Source: Triops longicaudatus
Lineage: Eukaryota; Arthropoda; Branchiopoda; Notostraca; Triopsidae
Length of the DNA stretch: 64,000 nt
Direction: 5' to 3'
Assembly: GCA_022885665.1 (NCBI GenBank)
Contig: JAGQDJ010000362.1
Location: 45,736-109,735, forward strand
The translations under genes were made by a program, and so were the position numbers. Shown here piece by piece: positions 39,901 to 52,218 of this stretch. The number at the start of each line of letters is the position of its first letter. Positions within the stretch are counted from its first letter, which is position 1. The notes under the pieces were generated by a model. That model made no database searches, had not been told where the DNA came from, and worked only from the letters and a program-made list of their open reading frames with translations.

Positions 39901-42900
39901 TGACTCTCTTGCTAAACTATTCTTTGGAGAAAAAGGAAAACGCGTACGTCGAAATTGAATGATCTTTCACCCGAAATGAAGCAAAAAAAGAAGGCAAAGG
40001 GGAAAAGGGGATGATGTTGGCATTACCGGAACTAGTGACGGAAGACGAAAAAATTTCTCTCACTATAGGAACCTGGTCGGTGGATCCTTATCCTCCTTTG
40101 TCCACTTTGGGGGTGGAAAACGGGGAGAAAGACGAGAAGAAGGCAAAAAGACCAAGGCTTGGAAACTTTATCGAACAGCCTGTTCCTTTTGTGTTTATTT
40201 TTTAACATTTTCGTACTTCTCGTTGATTCTTTCGTAGTGTAAGTTCAGTTTAGAGCAGTTTAAACTGAAAATTTGCAAGTAACAATTAAAGTACTAGTCT
40301 TCTGTGTTTTTGTTATTGCTATATATCGACTTAAAAGGTAACGGGCGAGCCTTGGCGTCTAGTGCAGCTGTTGGGGATTTAACTGGTGTTTTAATCACAG
40401 CTAAGAGGATTTGTATCGGATTGCAGAAGTCGAAAGGAGAGGAGCTTTTGTTACGTATCTGGTGTTTACACGTTTGGCGGCAAGTTGACAATCCAAATTG
40501 CAAACGTATTAAGGAGGGAAGGATACTAAGCGACGGTGTTTAATGCTCCATTACTGATGTGGATTTTCGAGGGACGTAGATAGAAGAAGCAGTACAAATG
40601 CCTTACACAGTACCAGAAACGCATTAGGAAAAGTACAAAACGATTACGCAACGCTTCGAAGCCAAATTGGTGCGTTTCTACTTTCCACTAAGCTGTTTCC
40701 CCGAAAGAGGATAGAGACTTGGCTTTGTTTTGGATGTGGGGTGTTTAGCGTGAAGTTTTGGCGGATTCTTGTCAAGTACGGGCTGCAGTGAGTATTCTGA
40801 CAAGAGCATTTGGAGAGATGCTCTTCAACGTGAGGTTCTACGACAATCTGAGAGAAAATTTTCTACACCTGGAATGAAGCAACAAGAGATCTGTTTTCAT
40901 GCGGGTCTGTGCCAGTTTTGAATCCTTGCTCCGCCTTGTCTTTGGGTAACAGGATCTTGACGTTTCCCGGAGATTATTCTTGGCGTCAAGAGCGTTGCAG
41001 CAGCAGCTTTGCTAACAATTTCTCTTTGAAAACCTATGTAATTTTGCTAACACTTTTCACAAAGGGTCCTTCAGGCCTAAACTATATTATGAATGACTCA
41101 AGAAAAATGAGTCACGTAATGAAAACAACAGAGTAACTTCCAAATAACCCTGGATTGTATGATACACATTTATTTTAACACTACTCTAGAAAATCCACAG
41201 AAAACTTGTGTTGCCATTTCATTCTTGTGGTACCTTACTGATAGTAGGAGCTGAAATACATAAAAATTTTTCAGATAAATTTTTTGCTACTAACTGGTTG
41301 CCAATCGCTTGTACACTAACACATCAAATAAAGATTTTTTTTTTCGAAATTTCGTACTTTGATAGCCCTACTGGTTATGGATGGCACGATCTAAGAATGG
41401 AAAGGACAAGTTCCAATTGCTTTCAGTTTTTCCGCGCACATAAAGAATAACAACACAGGTGGAACCTAATCCCGAAAATGGCCAGGAAAGATGAATCACG
41501 TTCTATTAAAAGTTTGGAAACAAAATGAAAGGAAACATAACAGAAGTTTGATAACAGCGAAACATTGGGCTGAGGGCCAAAGTAATAAAAGATAAAATAG
41601 GGTAAAAGAAAGACTAGATGATGATGGTGATCAGGAGGAGGATGAGGGTTATGTAAATCTTTTTTATGGCCGTGATTCACTGTGTTGTTTTACGACGAGA
41701 GATGTATACATATCTCTACTGGCTGATGTATCAGCAGACTACGATGAGAGTAACTGGCAACCCTGGGAACCTTCCGGTGTACTTACTTCGTATTGTTTGC
41801 CCTTCAGAGAGAGAACTGCCTTTAATATGGGATAGAAATAAGCATCTTGTTAGGGACCCTTTTATTCCTTCACATGCTCCTTTTTTCTTTCTTTTCTTTC
41901 GTGCTCTGAAATAGAACTGCATTTTTGAAATACAATTTAAGGGAGCGAAAAAGAAAGATAAGAGTTACGTAGAGGCCAATCTCGTTTCCAAACTAAAATA
42001 GGAAAGTGGGAAGAGCAAGGGGGCAAAAACGGTTGCAGGTAAACTATTTTCTCCCAGTTTTACAAAAGGTTTTGTACTGTACCAGGTTTTTGATGCAACC
42101 TTCCATCCTGTTCATTTTTACATTTTTTTTTTGCCCAACTTTTAAATGCAACCTGAGTTGCGAGTTAATGAACCGCTAGGGGGTGGAAAGGCGTGGGGAC
42201 AAGAGAGGAAGAAAAGGAGACGGGGATGTGAGAGGGGGAAGAGGGACGACAGCAGCGACGCGTGAGTGCATAGCCAACAAAAGACGTCGAACGGACGTTT
42301 AGATTCTTCTCAAAGTTTATATACGAAGATGAGGAGGATCCGGAACGTTTGGTACCAGGCCAAGTGTAATGACAAAACGGGCTCTTTGACGCAGTGGTAA
42401 ACTTACGAATCGTTACATCTGCTGGCGGGGACACCTGGTGGCTGAGTGACGCAACTCGAACTCTCATGTAAACTTCCCTTTTAAAACTTTTGACGTGCAG
42501 TCTCACCTAATTTATTCCTTCATTCAAGGCTAAATTGCTAACTGGTTTTAACGACATAAGGCCGTTTATCGATATGCCAGTACAAGATCAATTATTAGCG
42601 TTTCAGTTAAGCTTAAGGCAGTTGACTATTTAAATAAAAGTATCGTGCCTTATAAACGAGTTTTGGATGGCACAATTATAATTATCTTAAGATAGAAATA
42701 CATGAACCTTTACATGCTCTTTGTTTTATTTTCGATCTCTAACGCCCTTAGCAGGTTTAAATTAAGAGAAAAGTTTGGTTAAGTACACTTTTTTATGTAC
42801 GAAATTTTTATGAGACGAACTGTACCGATAGAAAAACTTCTAAACAATACATTGTAATTTGGCACGAAACCAGCATCACACATTGCTCAAGTTGTAGTGC

Positions 42901-43100
42901 ATGACTTATCAACTAGGGGCGCTAAAGGGGAAAACGGCGTAAAATAGAAAAGTCCTCAACGGCTGGAGTATACCTTTTATAGCGATAAGAATCTTTTCGC
43001 TTATGTAATGGCTTTGGATAAGGTTGCATAATCCGTCAATCTTTCGTAGACACTAAGCTTTACACGAAAATCCAATCGTAATCCCTCTTATATTCATCCT

Positions 43101-43163
43101 CTTAGTGATAAGTCTCACAAACAGTGTTGTGTATCACCCGAGTTCGATCCCTTGGGAGCGTAT

Positions 43164-43165
<2 letters not shown>
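43101..43165 (+). mobile_element. Possible tRNA-derived SINE fragment
   Basis: Contains AGTTCGATCC at 43,141, a good Pol III B-box core, and TTAGTGATAAG at about 43,102, a weak A-box match about 37 bp upstream, which is tRNA-like spacing. It is followed directly by a very long T tract. No cloverleaf could be folded by eye, so this is either a tRNA-related SINE remnant or chance. Confidence 0.3.
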
Positions 43166-43222
<57 letters not shown>

Positions 43223-43235
43223 NTTTTTTTTTTTT
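43166..43235. repeat. Poly-T tract containing an assembly gap (N at 43,223)
   Basis: Fifty-seven T, one N and twelve T. The N marks a scaffold join or unresolved base in a homopolymer, so the true length is unknown. On the innexin sense strand this is a poly-A run within intron 1. Confidence 0.95.
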
Positions 43236-43881
43236 ACACAGCTTCGTAACTTTTACTTTATCTATGTTAACGTTAAGAGCGAAATTCCTTCACCACGGCA
43301 AGCACTCAGGGCATCCTTTTAGTCAACAATGACCTTATCGTCGTGCACAAGTTTTTGAAAAAGCTTTTCTGCTGTCACTTTCACCCTCTGCAAAACATTG
43401 AACTATATAACAAGTCACCCTTTAACCTTTCGCCGTTCAGAACAAGAATAGCCAACGCTTGGCAATAATGCAGTATCGTACTTTAGCATGCCACCAACCC
43501 CAATCTATATAAAGTTATAAAACTTGAACGATCCTCAGAGTAACACCCTAGCACAACAATGCCTTTTTCAAGTGCGATGCTTCATGTGTCTATTTCATGG
43601 TTTTTCAAAGAGGTAAAATATAGTTACACCAAATGAGGGTTGCAGCGCAATAATGAAGTGGTTACAAATCCTGAAATATTATGTTTTGGCATTATTGTTG
43701 TTGTACTTCCTACCATTCTTGACCGTTTTCGTCAGTTTTTGCAGCAGATTTTAGTTAAGTAAGCTTGTGTCAACTTATGTTGATATAAGTATACGTCCCA
43801 AATACGGTCATTTAGGAAGGTTACTTGAACTTCTTTTCAATTTCGTTGATTACCATAAAAGGAAAAAAAATGGTGATTTAC

Positions 43882-44244
43882 CTGGAAGAAAAGGCAGAAG
43901 CAGACCCATTGGTAGTACTTGACGTACTTTTTCTCTCCTTCGTCTTTGGGACTGCTTCGATCGACGCCCGGATGGGGTACTTCGATCCCGACTTTCTTGA
44001 GGTGGGCACTGGTGATGGTGTATGTGGAGTGAATCCAGCAGTAAGTGTTGAGCACATCTTCGGGGATGTCCTTGGTGTGAATACAGTCGATAGGATTGCC
44101 CACGTACTGCCGCGTTGTCACGATGAGACTAAACGCCAACAAGATCATCACCGAGATGCTGTAATGGAGACGGAAGACGGACGAGTCAATGTGGATGTGA
44201 CTGACTTTGATGAGGTTTTTGAGACCGCGGAAGATATCCAACAT
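43882..44244 (-). CDS. Innexin, exon 1 (start, TM1, first extracellular loop)
   Basis: Encodes residues 1-121 of a gap-junction innexin. MLDIFRGLKNL is the family N-terminus. TM1 is at about 28-47 (LHYSISVMILLAFSLIV). The two conserved loop cysteines are Cys54 (PIDC) and Cys69 (TYCW), and YYQW at 110-113 is the innexin signature at the start of TM2. The start is chosen because the family begins here and ATG lies in a perfect GCCACC context. The in-frame upstream extension to 44,508 has no innexin character and is taken as 5' UTR. The exon ends at CAG|GTAAAT, a phase-0 intron in the TM2 motif. It looks closest to crustacean innexin 1 from memory, but the orthology is unproven. It is truncated by the window, not visibly broken. 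Confidence 0.95.
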
Positions 44245-44700
44245 GGTGGCCGAGACTCCGCCGGCGTGGCCCGCCGAAGCAGTTCCAGGCCGTCTAACAA
44301 CAAACTGAGAAACCGCGCGCGAAGACCGAGCCGCAGGGAGCGTTGATCGGCAGGCACTGTTGCTGCTCTGCTTGCACAAAGAGGAGGCACCTACCACCGA
44401 GTGAACGTGGACGGACTCCTCTGGTAAGGGCGAGCGGTGTCGACTGGCAGAGGGGAGAGCACTTTCCGGATCGGATAAGAGACCGAGAAGCGGGTTTGTG
44501 TGCCACACGTGCTCGGTGTAGTCAGTCTTAAAGTGACGGTTGTCGTAACTGCTGTAAGTGTTCGAGTAGTTGAAAAAACGGTGCTGTAGAGGAGGTGCGT
44601 GCAGTTCAAAATCACGTGACGGTGCAGAACCAGGTGCAGAAGACCGTTGGCTGCGACGGCGACCGATTTTTACGGATTAATTGCTCGACTTTCTCTCTAG
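44245..44700 (-). promoter_or_regulatory. Innexin 5' UTR and probable promoter region
   Basis: GC- and CpG-rich compared with its surroundings. Contains two CACGTG E-boxes (44,506-44,511 and 44,613-44,618, the latter in GTCACGTGAT), a bHLH-type binding site. No TATA box was found at a convincing distance, which suggests a TATA-less promoter. The transcription start is not determined, and an upstream non-coding exon cannot be excluded. Confidence 0.4.
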
Positions 44701-47700
44701 CCACGCCTTTGTACTCCTTACACGAAAACTTTTGCACTTGGAAGTTTTTTGTGTGCAGTGCTTTACGCTTTCTCTCCCTTTCTAGCCCCAAAAATGGTAT
44801 CGAAAGGGCGAAAAACACAAAATCAAGGCAAGGAAACAAAAGTACAGGAGGTGGCTCAGGGAAGATTTCTACTTCCGGATATGGTTAAATTCCCCCCACG
44901 AAGCAACACACCCTGAAAGCAAGGGGTGTAAACTCTTGGGGGGTTGGGGAAAGGGCAAAAAATAAGAAATAAAAAGGATCAAAGATATCAGGAATGGTCC
45001 AGCTGTTGGTCGCGTTCCGATTTTTAGTACGTAAAGGTAAAAACGAACTCGGTTGTGGTGTAACCGAGTGTTAGAGGAAGCAAGAGCGTGAGTGAGGGAG
45101 CGAGAACCTTGGTCCGGAATTCCGAGCCAAGTTGGCACCCACCCCAACAATATTTTTTATTTTACTTCTTCCTGCGCTCTTTTAGCTTTTAAGATAGTAA
45201 AACTTGGTCGTGTCTTTTCACTAAAAGTGGAGAAATATATCTCCCAACAGCAAAAATGCCAGTAGTAGTGCACCGTACTGGGTATTGTACTTTTCACCCC
45301 CTAAAGGGAATTGATAGAAATGTCAAGGGAACAGGGTCCGGGATGGTTACCCCTTTTCTTGCTGAGAAGGGTAATATATTCCTCGTTTTGTCTTTATTGA
45401 TCCTATGAGGTGAAACGAGTAGCGGAGGGTATACCACCAGGTATATATTTTTATACCTGTTCGTCTCTGTTGCCCCCCGATGGCAAGATGGGGTTAGATT
45501 GACTAGTAGGTTCTGGTATCTGGCATGGAAATGTAATCCGGTAAGGTCAAGGGATTTTCCTTTACGATGAAATTTTCCTGAAACTGATATCTTCCTCTGA
45601 CCGTATTTTCTTTCGCGGTATCCCTCTTTCCAGTATTAACCTGGTACGTAACACTTCTCGCTAGGCACAGGGGGATGGGGGTGGGGAACGTAAGGTAAAA
45701 ATCAATTAAAGGGAACTTCTTGGCGTTTATCCACTCTTAAAATTTCTCGAGAACTTTGGATTTCCAAGTTTAACAGATTACACGAAGCAGTTGAATCCTT
45801 CGATCGGCAGTTTGTCTGTTTCAAGATTATTTCAAAATGTGTGCACACCACAGGAAGCTTTCCGGAGGCTGTTCCAGGATTCCATCACCTGTCGGTATGG
45901 ACAATAGGATCAAAAGCAGGTTCGTCTTTTTCCACCCAGCCAGCCAAACTTGCTTTCAACCACAATCTGAATCTGAGTCTAGGCTTGGGCCGCGTCCGTG
46001 TCCAGCTCATGACGAATTGGACCACTTTGCACTATTTGCTCCTTCAGCAGCTGGGATTGCCCTCCTTCGCAATGTGTCGGGCTACAAACAAGGAAGGAGT
46101 CCAAACAGGTCGAGGAAGCGGAGAACAACACCTTCGTGGTTGCAGGACGAGTTCCGGCAGTAAGGGTTGAAAGGGAGGCTGTAACTCCCTTTCCAAGGCA
46201 CTGACATGGAGAGCCCATGAATTCAACTTAACTTACGCGGGAGTAAAATTGGAAATTTTTCAGAGGGTGAAATTGCCACAACTTTTCACACTTTGCAGAT
46301 ACAAATCACACGCCCTCTACCGAGCGTCACGCCCCACCAATCCTCTTTCTCTCTTTCTTTTGTAGCCAGATTCACCTTTTATCTCGCTCTTCTCCGCAAT
46401 GCAGGCCCGACACACCAAAATCACCCCCCCCCACACGTACTCACGTACCATAGGTACGTTCCACGTATCGTACGCACTTCAACACCTGTGTCAGGGGAAA
46501 CCCAATACAGCCATTCCTCAAACCCGAAATCCCAAACACTTATTATTCGACACTACTTCACTTATACTCGAAAGTTTGTTACTGCCGAAATTGGGAAAAG
46601 AAATATCGCAGAATTTTTGAAGAAAACCACACCGTGAAACTCAAACCTTCACTGCAAAGGGTTTAGTTTTCCTTTCAACCCCCAATTAACAAAACGAAAA
46701 GCCCTCAACCCCGGGGCTTTGCACACGGGGGATTCCCTGCACCAAACTCTCTACCCCCAACTTCAGATTACTGCACGGATTCCCTCCTCACCGCGAACTG
46801 GACGTCCAGCGGACTCACTCACTCCTCCGAGCTTGCCGCTGTGTGCCTTTCAGTGAGGGAGCGATTTAGACACATGCACACGCACACACCCCACTCGCAT
46901 ACAACAAGGAGCACGCGCCCTAGTTCCATTCTCTTTCGGCATATACCCGAAGCTCTGGGCTCCCTAGCCACATCTGGGAACTTGTATACAAAGTGTAGGA
47001 AGTCTGGGAGGGTTACAGGACCTATTTTCAGCTTTTGACACCCAGCCGTCTCTTTACCTCCCCCAGACATCTCCCTCTCCCTCCTAGATTCCCTCAGTTT
47101 GTAACGATATCGCCCAGTTCAAATCCTGTAATGAATAGGCCCGAGGAATTGGGGTGTTGTTACTTACACGCTAATGCGAATTTCCCCGCAGCGTGAGAAA
47201 TGCAAATACGGAACATGTAACGTATTTCGCCAGGGCTGGGTTTGGAAGGTTAAGTTGTAGCAGTTTCCTGGCTAGGGAAGAAGTTAGTTTGGCTTAAGAG
47301 ACTTGTGGAGCTGATTAGTTGTGGTGGAGTTTGCAAGCAAGGGGGTTTTCCAAGAAATTTATCCCGTTGCTTATTAAAGCGAATTAGCCAGGGTGGCGAA
47401 GAGGAAAGTTTGTACTTCGATCGGCGACCCTGGGACCCTGGAGCGAAAATGATACTGATCTTGTTAGAATATTAGGCATAATTTAATTCCTCAGTTTATT
47501 GTCATACTTTGTTACTTTATGCCACATTTTGAATTAACCAAAGAGAAAATGCATATTTCTGAACAAGAATTATTACGAAGTAAGTGAGCAAAAAATCACA
47601 AAAATTAGATCAAACTCAGTTGTTAATTATACAACTTTCTAATGAACTGGAAGGATTTCATCGGCTTAAGTATGTTTTCGAAGACTTTATATCGTATGTG

Positions 47701-49125
47701 AAGAGCTTAACATTACAAAATGTGGCTTATGAAGATTATTGTAAATGAAGACAATTGAAAATTGTTGCGAATAAAGAATAAAGAACTTCCAGCGTGTTGC
47801 GTGGAACAAATGTAGTTCGTTTCGTTGTCCACTTTTTTACGTAAATGTTATTTTTAATTTCAATTCCTTGCGTCAATATGTGTCCTTTGTTAAATCGTGT
47901 TTCGTGTTGACTAGTTCCGTTAATTCTGCAGGCCAAAATTTTCCAGACTGCTCTATTCGCACATTGTCAGATATTGTTGTATACTACACACTAATTAGTC
48001 GGAAACTGTCACACACTAAGTAAGAAGCACTAGTTCTTTTTATTGTGTAACACCCATACAAGTTACTCAGATTAAAAAAACGGACGCTGTTTCTATCGTT
48101 CTCACTCCGTAATTCACCGTAAAGACCTTTCTCATTTAAAGCACAATCACACTTGAATTGAAATTACAATTCTTGAGCATCATTGTTCATTTCGTTAAAC
48201 CCCCTGTTTCATTTTTTCTTTTCGCCGAGTCTCGAATTGAACTCGAAGTGAACAAAATGTCAAGTGTCACTGATTTCTCAACCCTGGGCGAAAATTTTCA
48301 CCAGTAATCTTGCAACCGTTGGCCATTGTTTCCCCATAACTGAAGAACTTCTTGGTCTTGCGACTTTCAAATGACACGTTTTCAATGACATGTTGCCCAA
48401 CCTGATCTTGTTACTAAAACTCGCAGCATTTGCTTGCAACTACTGTAAAACTTTTGTCGAAAATTCCTTTTTGTCTCGAGTACTTTTCAACCAGATCACA
48501 AGCCAAGTTCCATTTTGCCAGGAAAAGGTGTCTTCTAATCTTTTTGAGAAAGGGATAAAAAGAGGAGGAGTACAGGAAGAGGGTTAGAGAAGTGTTAATA
48601 TCTTTTGATCCGCAGGGACTTTGCGTTCTTGGCTGTCTTATTGCCAACCTATAGAAAAGGACAAGGAGAGCATTTTTAATAGGTTTTTTATGAATTCCAG
48701 TCGCTCCTTTCCTATACAACACCATGATCTCTTCCATATCAGGCGGCTAATGAACATCTGCCAGCCTGAAAATCCTACCGAGTTGCGTAATGAATAATGA
48801 AACCATGGGATTACAACCCTGTCTAGGTGTCAGGCTTGTCTACTGCATCGAACTGACGTCGTATCCGACTTCAGCTTTAAGACATATTTTTTTGCTTTAT
48901 TTTTTAGATTTACTTTTGGTATTTCTCTATTATCCACCTCAATGGATTTTTTTCGGATTGTGATGCTACCAGATGGAAAACTCCTAATTACTAGGCTTAG
49001 AGCAAGTTAATTAAACGCGCTTAATTTTGTGCTAAACTCTTTCGCAACATATTTTACTACAATTCTTGTCAGAAAAGCAAACTTTACGAAAACACGGGCA
49101 AGTTTTCTCATTAACGGAACCGCAC

Positions 49126-49168
49126 AATTAAACTTCTTCTAACTGAAGAAGTTAGAAGAAGTTTAATT
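49126..49168. repeat. Perfect 19-bp inverted repeat (hairpin)
   Basis: AATTAAACTTCTTCTAACT at 49,126-49,144 and its exact reverse complement at 49,150-49,168, separated by GAAGA. A 19-bp perfect stem with a 5-nt loop is far beyond chance in 64 kb. It sits at the left edge of the CCTAA-rich tract. It is not followed by a T run. Confidence 0.95.
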
Positions 49169-49194
49169 GACCAAACATAATTTAATATAACTTC

Positions 49195-49660
49195 ATGTAA
49201 CTCAACCTAACCTAAGAGTAGATTAGTTTAAGGTACACTAAACTCTTTGCCTGACCTAACTTTAAGTAAGCATAACCTTAGCGAAAATAACATTCAATGA
49301 TTTAATCGCATCAAGTTCAGAATTTAATATAGCTTAACACAACTCTCTTAACCTAATTTAAAATAACATAACCTTATAACTTATCCTAATCTAGATTAGC
49401 CTTTTCATGACTGTATGTACTTCACCTGATTTTACGTAATATTACGTAACGTAAGTTACATAACCTAAGCAAAATCTAACTAACTTAACCCCATTTAGCC
49501 TTACTTACTTAACTTACCAAAGGTTAACCGAAGTCGTTGCGTAATCTAACTTGTCCTAACCTAATGTAAGCTAGCTTTCTCTAAGTTAGCTTAACATAAG
49601 TTACAGCCATCTACACAACTTAACTTTTACCAAACCTAAATTAACCTAGCCTGCTTTACA
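49195..49660. repeat. Degenerate CCTAA (telomere-type) array
   Basis: The segment is saturated with CCTAA, CTTAA and CTAACTT units, for example CAACCTAACCTAAG at about 49,203 and TCCTAACCTAATG at 49,553. CCTAA is the complement of TTAGG, the ancestral arthropod telomere unit. Units are not in a clean register, so it is an old interstitial array or a simple repeat derived from one. Confidence 0.6.
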
Positions 49661-51884
49661 TGTTCGCGCTCTAGAAAACAAACAAGATACGCCTGATGCC
49701 AAATTAAACGAAAGCGTAATATCCAGCAATGATACACATGTTCCGTATCTGATAAATATTGACTCCTGTGTTTTAAAAGAATAGCATGTATATTCGCACA
49801 AATGTGTTAGGCACTTTCGATTCCCTATACATTTTTGTTAATGTGAAGAAAAATGCCATATTTTTTATTAATAATTATTTTGTACAGTTCTTCCTGGGGA
49901 GTGAGAGTAGTCCACTTTAGCAACATAAGTGAAGAAGACGGTTGGAAGCAAAGATAATGGTTCCTCTGCTTTGAAAGACGTACTCGGATTTCTCACACAT
50001 AGGCTACAACATACATACACACCGAGCAACACACTCACACTCATAGATCATTTGTCTTCAGATTGCGGCTGCTGTTTGGACTTGAGAACTGTTCTGTTAC
50101 TTCTCCCGCCTCCTCCCATAAAACCTTAGTTAGCTATAAAAGTTCGTCCTATCTCTTTCTCCTCTTTCTTCTGTCTTGGCTTTGTTTCGGTTTACATAGC
50201 ATTCTTTGCCGCTCCCAAGGCGGAAATGTTAGAAATGTTTCTCAGAACGAAAAAAACTAGCCCTTTTCCCCAACTAGCTACCGTATACTATTACTATGCT
50301 TTCGAGCCTTCTCCTAATGCTTGGCTTAATCCCCTTTGGTGTATTTTGGAGGTCAAAGCGGCAGAAATGTGACTACACAAGGCCAAACACCAGCCCGGCC
50401 GACAGGCGCTAACCAAACACATGACACATATGCTTAAACAGTTCACGGAGGCTAATATGCCAACAGAAAGACAAAAAGAGAGAAAAAAGCCCGAAGAAAA
50501 TGGACAGGTCTTAAAATATCACATCTTCATCCCTGAAACAACTTCTTTTTAGTCACGCGTCATTAAAGCACAGGACACGTTATGACAGTCCGACAGGCTT
50601 TCCTTTGAGAAAAAAAATCCCTTCTCTTTTGCTGCAAAGAGAGTCATGATTGAGAAGTGAAGATCTCAGGACTAGAATTACGAATAGGATGGCTAGATCG
50701 AAGGAGATTTATCGGTGTCATTTTTGGTAGTCTTAAGATTTGTATTTCTTATGTACACATTTACGTGTTTGTGAACGTTTTCGCTGTGGTTTTGTACGTG
50801 TATGGGTTCACGTGTATGTATGTGTATTTGTACGGGGTGATGGATCTTCCGTGGGTTGTGCTGATAGACATGCTAGACACCGATTGACCCTTAAGGCTTG
50901 AGGGGGTTGAGCGAAGATAGAATGTGATGATGATGGTAACATAAGCAAGAAAGGAGCTTTGATGACAAAATGGCACAGTAGTTAACTTCGGGATAGTTTG
51001 CATGCGTTTATACCGGAGTCCGACAGATATGGTCCCTGTCACCGTAACTTGCGAGTTGATGAGTCTAGCGTGAAGTTCCATTCTAGGTGATACGCAATTA
51101 GAAGGTTTGTGGCGTGACATTTATTTCAGCATGTTAGCGACCTTAGTAGTAATAGGCAGGTCGTGACACGTGAGAAAAGGAAGAAATACGAGGAGCTCAA
51201 GGTCTTCTTAGCGATAGTATAAACGGAACCACCCCCTGAGGGTTGCACATAACCTTTGTGATGGATTTATTGGAATAAGAAAGGTATAGCTTATTATATA
51301 TAGGTATAGGCATCTTATTGTTGGTCATTCAGGTGTTTTACTTATTGGGTTGGGTCCAGCTAAGTTAAATGGTTCGTAAGTTTTTGCGTTGGGGTACTGC
51401 AATCCCCAAGCTAGAGAAATAGGACTGAAATTTGCTTTCTGATCAGCTACCAGCGACACCTGGTAGCTAGCAAGCTTATTAACAGCAGGAAGCATGTCTG
51501 CCAGTTTCTACCAGATGGCAAGAGCAACCAGAACCTCTTTAAGTTTCCGGGATCTTTAACGTAATTTCATTTTAAACATATTTAAGTTTAACATTTAGTT
51601 TTAAAAATTTATTTGAACATTAATTTCAAATTTGATTTCAAAATCAATTTCAAAATCGAACTAAAATATTTTGCAATTATAGCCCATAAAAATTTCATAG
51701 ATTTTCCGGAATTGTGGGAAAATTGCGGAATTTTGTACGCTAAAATCTTGAAAGTTTGTGAGCCATTTTTTGCTTGAAGTGAAACCGAGTGGAGAAAATT
51801 TGAAAACGGTGGTGTAAGTAGAGAATAGCGCACCTGATTATGGGGTACTTTCGTGCTATATCCCATCCATCGATTCCTAGTTTT

Positions 51885-52105
51885 CCCATCCTAACCTAAG
51901 TAATGAATGAATTAAGTCATTCTTCCTAGTAATCCTAACTAAACGTAATCTAACCTAACAAAATATAATCCAATTTAATTTAATTAGCTATTTTATCGTA
52001 TTTTTCCCGGTGCGCCTGAGCAAACAATAGGAAAATCAATGTAAAAGATAGGCCAGTTTATTTAGCTTTAGTTAGGTTTAATTAGGTTAAGTTAGGCCTA
52101 GATAA
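51885..52105. repeat. Opposed CCTAA and TTAGG tracts
   Basis: The left part (51,888-51,975) has CCTAACCTAAG and CTAACCTAAC. The right part (52,068-52,100) has the reverse orientation, GTTAGGTTTAATTAGG and AAGTTAGGCCTAG. Together they make a loose inverted arrangement around about 90 bp of unrelated sequence. Confidence 0.6.
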
Positions 52106-52192
52106 AGTTGTGCAATGTTCGATCGTAAGTTTCGTTAAGTTTTTACTCACTAGAAGTACTTGTAAAACGAGCAAATTGAGGTTTAAGGATGT

Positions 52193-52218
52193 AAAAAAAA
52201 AAAAAAAAAAAAAAAAAA
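52193..52218. repeat. Poly-A tract
   Basis: Twenty-six A residues. It could be the tail of a plus-strand retroposed sequence lying to the left, but no body is recognised. Confidence 0.9.

Larger units (their letters stand above)
16114..43881 (-). other. Innexin intron 1 (27.8 kb), no nested gene recognised
   Basis: Bounded by CAG|GTAAAT (donor, 43,881) and TTGGCAG (acceptor, 16,114). A 27,768-bp first intron is large and suggests either regulatory content or genome expansion. Open frames of up to 180 codons exist but look like chance or low-complexity sequence. Contents noted separately are a poly-T/poly-G tract at 33,888, a possible tRNA-derived segment with a poly-T tract at about 43,100-43,235, and many copies of GCAGAAAT. 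No convincing transposase, reverse transcriptase or RNA gene was seen. Confidence 0.8.

Noticed and set aside
43825..44346. Plus-strand open frame of 173 codons opposite innexin exon 1
   Set aside because: Antisense shadow of a real exon. The minus strand reads the family signature residues and has the splice donor.
44245..44508. 88-codon in-frame N-terminal extension of innexin
   Set aside because: The family starts at MLDIF, and the downstream ATG has a perfect Kozak context. The extension is low-complexity GC-rich leader.
45837..46170. Two overlapping plus-strand frames of 108 and 109 codons
   Set aside because: Same DNA in two frames with no domain in either. At most one could be real and neither shows evidence.
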